A stretch of DNA of 64,000 nt from J027 sp965215855 (GTDB lineage Bacteria > Chloroflexota > Anaerolineae > Aggregatilineales > J027): the NCBI GenBank assembly GCA_965215855.1, contig CBDCER010000001.1, positions 124,001 to 188,000 on the forward strand, in the 5' to 3' direction. The notes under the pieces were generated by a model. The model made no database searches. It was given only the letters and a program-made list of their open reading frames with translations, and was not told where the DNA came from. Positions 61,963 through 64,000 of the stretch are shown here, piece after piece. How positions within the stretch are numbered: position 1 is the stretch's first letter; the number at the start of each line of letters is the position of its first letter. The position numbers were made by a program, and so were the translations under genes.

Positions 61963-62007
61963 CAGCTTGATTACATTTGTGTGCCAAACTCCAAGTATCA
62001 GTGCGAG

Positions 62008-62046
62008 GCTCGCCCGTCATGTCAAAAAATGAGGTGATGGGCGAGC
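62008..62046. terminator. Strong hairpin after the P-type ATPase gene
   Basis: A 12-bp stem (62008-62019 with 62035-62046, one G-T pair) has arms GCTCGCCCGTCA and TGATGGGCGAGC. No T run follows. It lies just before the next gene's ATG at 62071, so it could also form in that gene's 5' leader. Confidence 0.5.
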
Positions 62047-62070
62047 GAACAGGTTCATGGAGAAACTGAA

Positions 62071-63621
62071 ATGAATAAGTTCCGGTTATTCATAATACTG
62101 GGGTTCTCATTGTTGCTGGTTGGGAGTCTGGGGCAACGGCATGACGCTGCGTATTCTCAAGATGAGACTAATGAGGACTGCGTGGCGCTGGTGACGGAGG
62201 CTATGCGGATATTGGGGAGTGCGTGTGCTGAAGTGGGTAGCAATGAAGCCTGCTACGGGCATACACTAGTATCCGCAACGTTTCGGGAAGAGAATGTGGA
62301 ACGTCAGTTTTTGACCAGTGGCGATATTGTGTCGATTGAAGCCCTAGAGGCGCTGGTGACAGATCCTTTGAATCTAGATACCGGTACGTGGGGCATTGCG
62401 TTGATGCGGTTGCAAGCTGATTTGCCAGATTCGTCGATGACCCTGATTTTGATGGGTGATACACAGTTGACCAGTGCGGTTGACCCCAATATTGCCGCTT
62501 TGCCAACTTGTGCCGTCACGAATGACTCGGCACGGAATATGAATCTGCGAGCTGGACCGGGGCTTAACTGGGAAATCACGGGCGTTTTGCCAGCAGAGGA
62601 GACTTTGGTTGCCAATGGGCGTGATGAAGAGGGTGACTGGGTGCGCGTGGTGCGGAACGGCGCGTTTGGTTGGGTTTACACGCCACGCATGACTATAGAT
62701 TGTGAGGTTGAGACGTTGGCGGTGGTGGATGAGACAGCCGAGACGAGTACCATCTATTCTCAACCTATGCAGGCGTTTACGCTGCAAAGCGGCACTGAGA
62801 GCATGTGTCAGGAAGCTCCGAATGCATTGCTGGTCGAGTCACCTTCTGGACAACGGGCGCATATTATGGTCAATGGAGTCGAGTTGGAGTTTGCCAGCGC
62901 TGGTATTCTGACGGCTGATCTCAATGGCGATTTGGTCATCGCCGGGCTGGAAGGCAAAATTCAGGTGACAGCTCTCGGACATACATTCTTGGTAGAGCCT
63001 GGGTTGCAAACACTTGTACGGCTGCAAAATGGGCTACCCATTGATATTCCCGAAGTACCGCATCCCATTATCAACTCTGCATTAGAGGGGATCCCACGTG
63101 ACGTGTTGGAGGATGGGTTAGGGGATATTCTCGATATTGATGTTGGTACGATTATTGACATACCGCGACTGGACGAAATACCCTCGATCCGGCCAGGTGA
63201 TGGTGATACAGATACCCCGATAGATGGCGTTGACATACCCTCTATTGATCCGATTCCAGGCGGCGACGGCGGTGATATTGGTGTGCCGCCGGATGGCACG
63301 CTGAATCCGACCTGTGCGGTGGGGTCCAGAGTGTCGGGAGTCTATACTGCCGTGAATCTATCGGCATCGTCGGAGACATTTGTGTTGCGACTATCCGACG
63401 GGATTCGATATGTCAGCCCTGGAACGATGATTACAGTTCGGTCCGGGGAAACTGTTGCCGATACGGTGTCGCTGGCGATTACCGAACCTGTATCATCAGA
63501 GGCGACGGCGGTCAGTGTGGAAGTGACGGATGTCAGTCCGAATGTGACAGTGGTTGTGTCGGGTGAGGTGAATTGTGGAGTGGATGATAGTGATCCAGAT
63601 GGATTGCCTACCAGTGATTAA
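62071..63621 (+). CDS. Secreted SH3b/FecR-like protein
   Basis: 516 residues. Signal peptide to about 29. An all-Chloroflexota-type Cys-rich N-domain follows (DCVALVTEAMRILGSACAEVG, ACYGHTLVSATF), then an SH3b domain near 150-210 (MNLRAGPGLNWEITGVLP, GAFGWVYTPRM), then a FecR-like beta stretch near 255-325 (VNGVELEFASAGILTADLNGDLVIAGLEGKIQVTALG). An Asp/Ile/Pro-rich linker (about 360-415) precedes a small C-terminal beta domain. It probably works at the cell surface beside the kinase gene that follows. Function unknown. Confidence 0.8.
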   Translation: MNKFRLFIILGFSLLLVGSLGQRHDAAYSQDETNEDCVALVTEAMRILGSACAEVGSNEACYGHTLVSATFREENVERQFLTSGDIVSIEALEALVTDPLNLDTGTWGIALMRLQADLPDSSMTLILMGDTQLTSAVDPNIAALPTCAVTNDSARNMNLRAGPGLNWEITGVLPAEETLVANGRDEEGDWVRVVRNGAFGWVYTPRMTIDCEVETLAVVDETAETSTIYSQPMQAFTLQSGTESMCQEAPNALLVESPSGQRAHIMVNGVELEFASAGILTADLNGDLVIAGLEGKIQVTALGHTFLVEPGLQTLVRLQNGLPIDIPEVPHPIINSALEGIPRDVLEDGLGDILDIDVGTIIDIPRLDEIPSIRPGDGDTDTPIDGVDIPSIDPIPGGDGGDIGVPPDGTLNPTCAVGSRVSGVYTAVNLSASSETFVLRLSDGIRYVSPGTMITVRSGETVADTVSLAITEPVSSEATAVSVEVTDVSPNVTVVVSGEVNCGVDDSDPDGLPTSD

Positions 63622-63721
63622 CCCATGTGGCATCTAGCTATTGCTTTTTCCGATGTGTCCTTTCTACGAGTCGCATGGGTATACCATTTGTGTTGAGTAA
63701 CAGAGTATAGGAAACAGATAC

Positions 63722-64000
63722 ATGGCTGAAGATAGGATAATTGCCAGCTTCGATGATCCCCTGGTGCAACGTAAACTTGGCGATTACTTCATAGAGGCAC
63801 GGATCGGGAGAGGTGGTATGGCGACCGTGTATCGGGCCATTCGTGACGTAGATGAGGCTGTTGTTGCGGTGAAGGTAATTTCGTCACAGTTCGTGCAATC
63901 GGAAGAATTTCTGCGGCGTTTCAAACGCGAATCTCGGCTGATGGCGGCACTCGACCACCCGCATATTTTACCGGTATACGATTTTGGTACGATTGGCGAC
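63722..64000 (+). CDS. Ser/Thr protein kinase, partial (runs off the window)
   Basis: 93 codons are visible, open to the window end. ATG 63722 follows AGGAAA. The glycine-rich loop IGRGGMATVYRA and catalytic lysine VAVKVI are present, then RFKRESRLMAALDHPHILPVYDFG, the alphaC and beta4 region. The rest of the kinase and any sensor domain lie outside. It is the fourth Ser/Thr kinase gene in this window. Confidence 0.9.
   Translation, partial: MAEDRIIASFDDPLVQRKLGDYFIEARIGRGGMATVYRAIRDVDEAVVAVKVISSQFVQSEEFLRRFKRESRLMAALDHPHILPVYDFGTIGD

Overview
The window reads as a chromosomal segment of a free-living Chloroflexota bacterium, most likely of the Anaerolineae type. No rRNA or other phylogenetic marker is present, so this is an inference from gene style. 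The supporting features are several large Ser/Thr kinases fused to LuxR-type helix-turn-helix, STAND NTPase and beta-propeller domains; many secreted SH3b proteins; an archaeal-style thiolase and aspartate-semialdehyde dehydrogenase; a tungsten-type aldehyde:ferredoxin oxidoreductase; and aerobic phenylacetyl-CoA epoxidase genes. No tRNA, rRNA, CRISPR array or prophage was seen.

Layout. 0-5 kb: an aldehyde:ferredoxin oxidoreductase, a frameshifted P-loop kinase-like gene, a TetR regulator with a thioesterase and a GNAT gene, and a 206-bp MITE. 5-10 kb: secreted M28 peptidase, SH3b/C39-like/TPR protein and di-haem DUF1111 cytochrome. 10-16 kb: a giant kinase-LuxR-nSTAND-WD40 gene split by a fresh ISAs1-family element. 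16-21 kb: Uma2 nuclease, methyltransferase, aldo/keto reductase, receiver-histidine kinase, thiolase. 21-26 kb: an ABC importer operon whose permease is fused to a UbiA/MenA-type prenyltransferase. 26-31 kb: ABM-domain proteins with a divergent HxlR regulator, a SIMPL protein and asd. 31-36 kb: a TetR-like gene, paaABCD and an IS5-superfamily element. 35.6-39 kb: AraC/MFS pair and a YcaQ-like glycosylase. 39-50 kb: signalling and cell-envelope genes (kinase-pseudo-histidine-kinase-LuxR fusion, L,D-transpeptidase, SH3b, LCP, kinase with a TolB-like propeller, glycosyltransferase, Hsp20). 50-59 kb: a tightly packed leftward DNA-repair operon (AddB-like, UvrD-like, Fe-S nuclease, RecJ, YigZ and a small membrane protein). 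59-64 kb: P-type Ca2+-like ATPase, SH3b/FecR-like protein and the start of another Ser/Thr kinase.

Mobile DNA is the clearest dynamic signal. One ISAs1-family element and two MITEs share 16-19 bp terminal inverted repeats and make 10-bp target duplications. The IS breaks a sensor gene whose frame is restored exactly on excision. One MITE has replaced the first codons of a small membrane-protein gene. A separate IS5-superfamily copy sits immediately after paaD.

The best candidates for undescribed biology are the permease-prenyltransferase fusion operon, the kinase-pseudo-histidine-kinase-LuxR single-chain regulator, and the split AddAB-like operon with RecJ.
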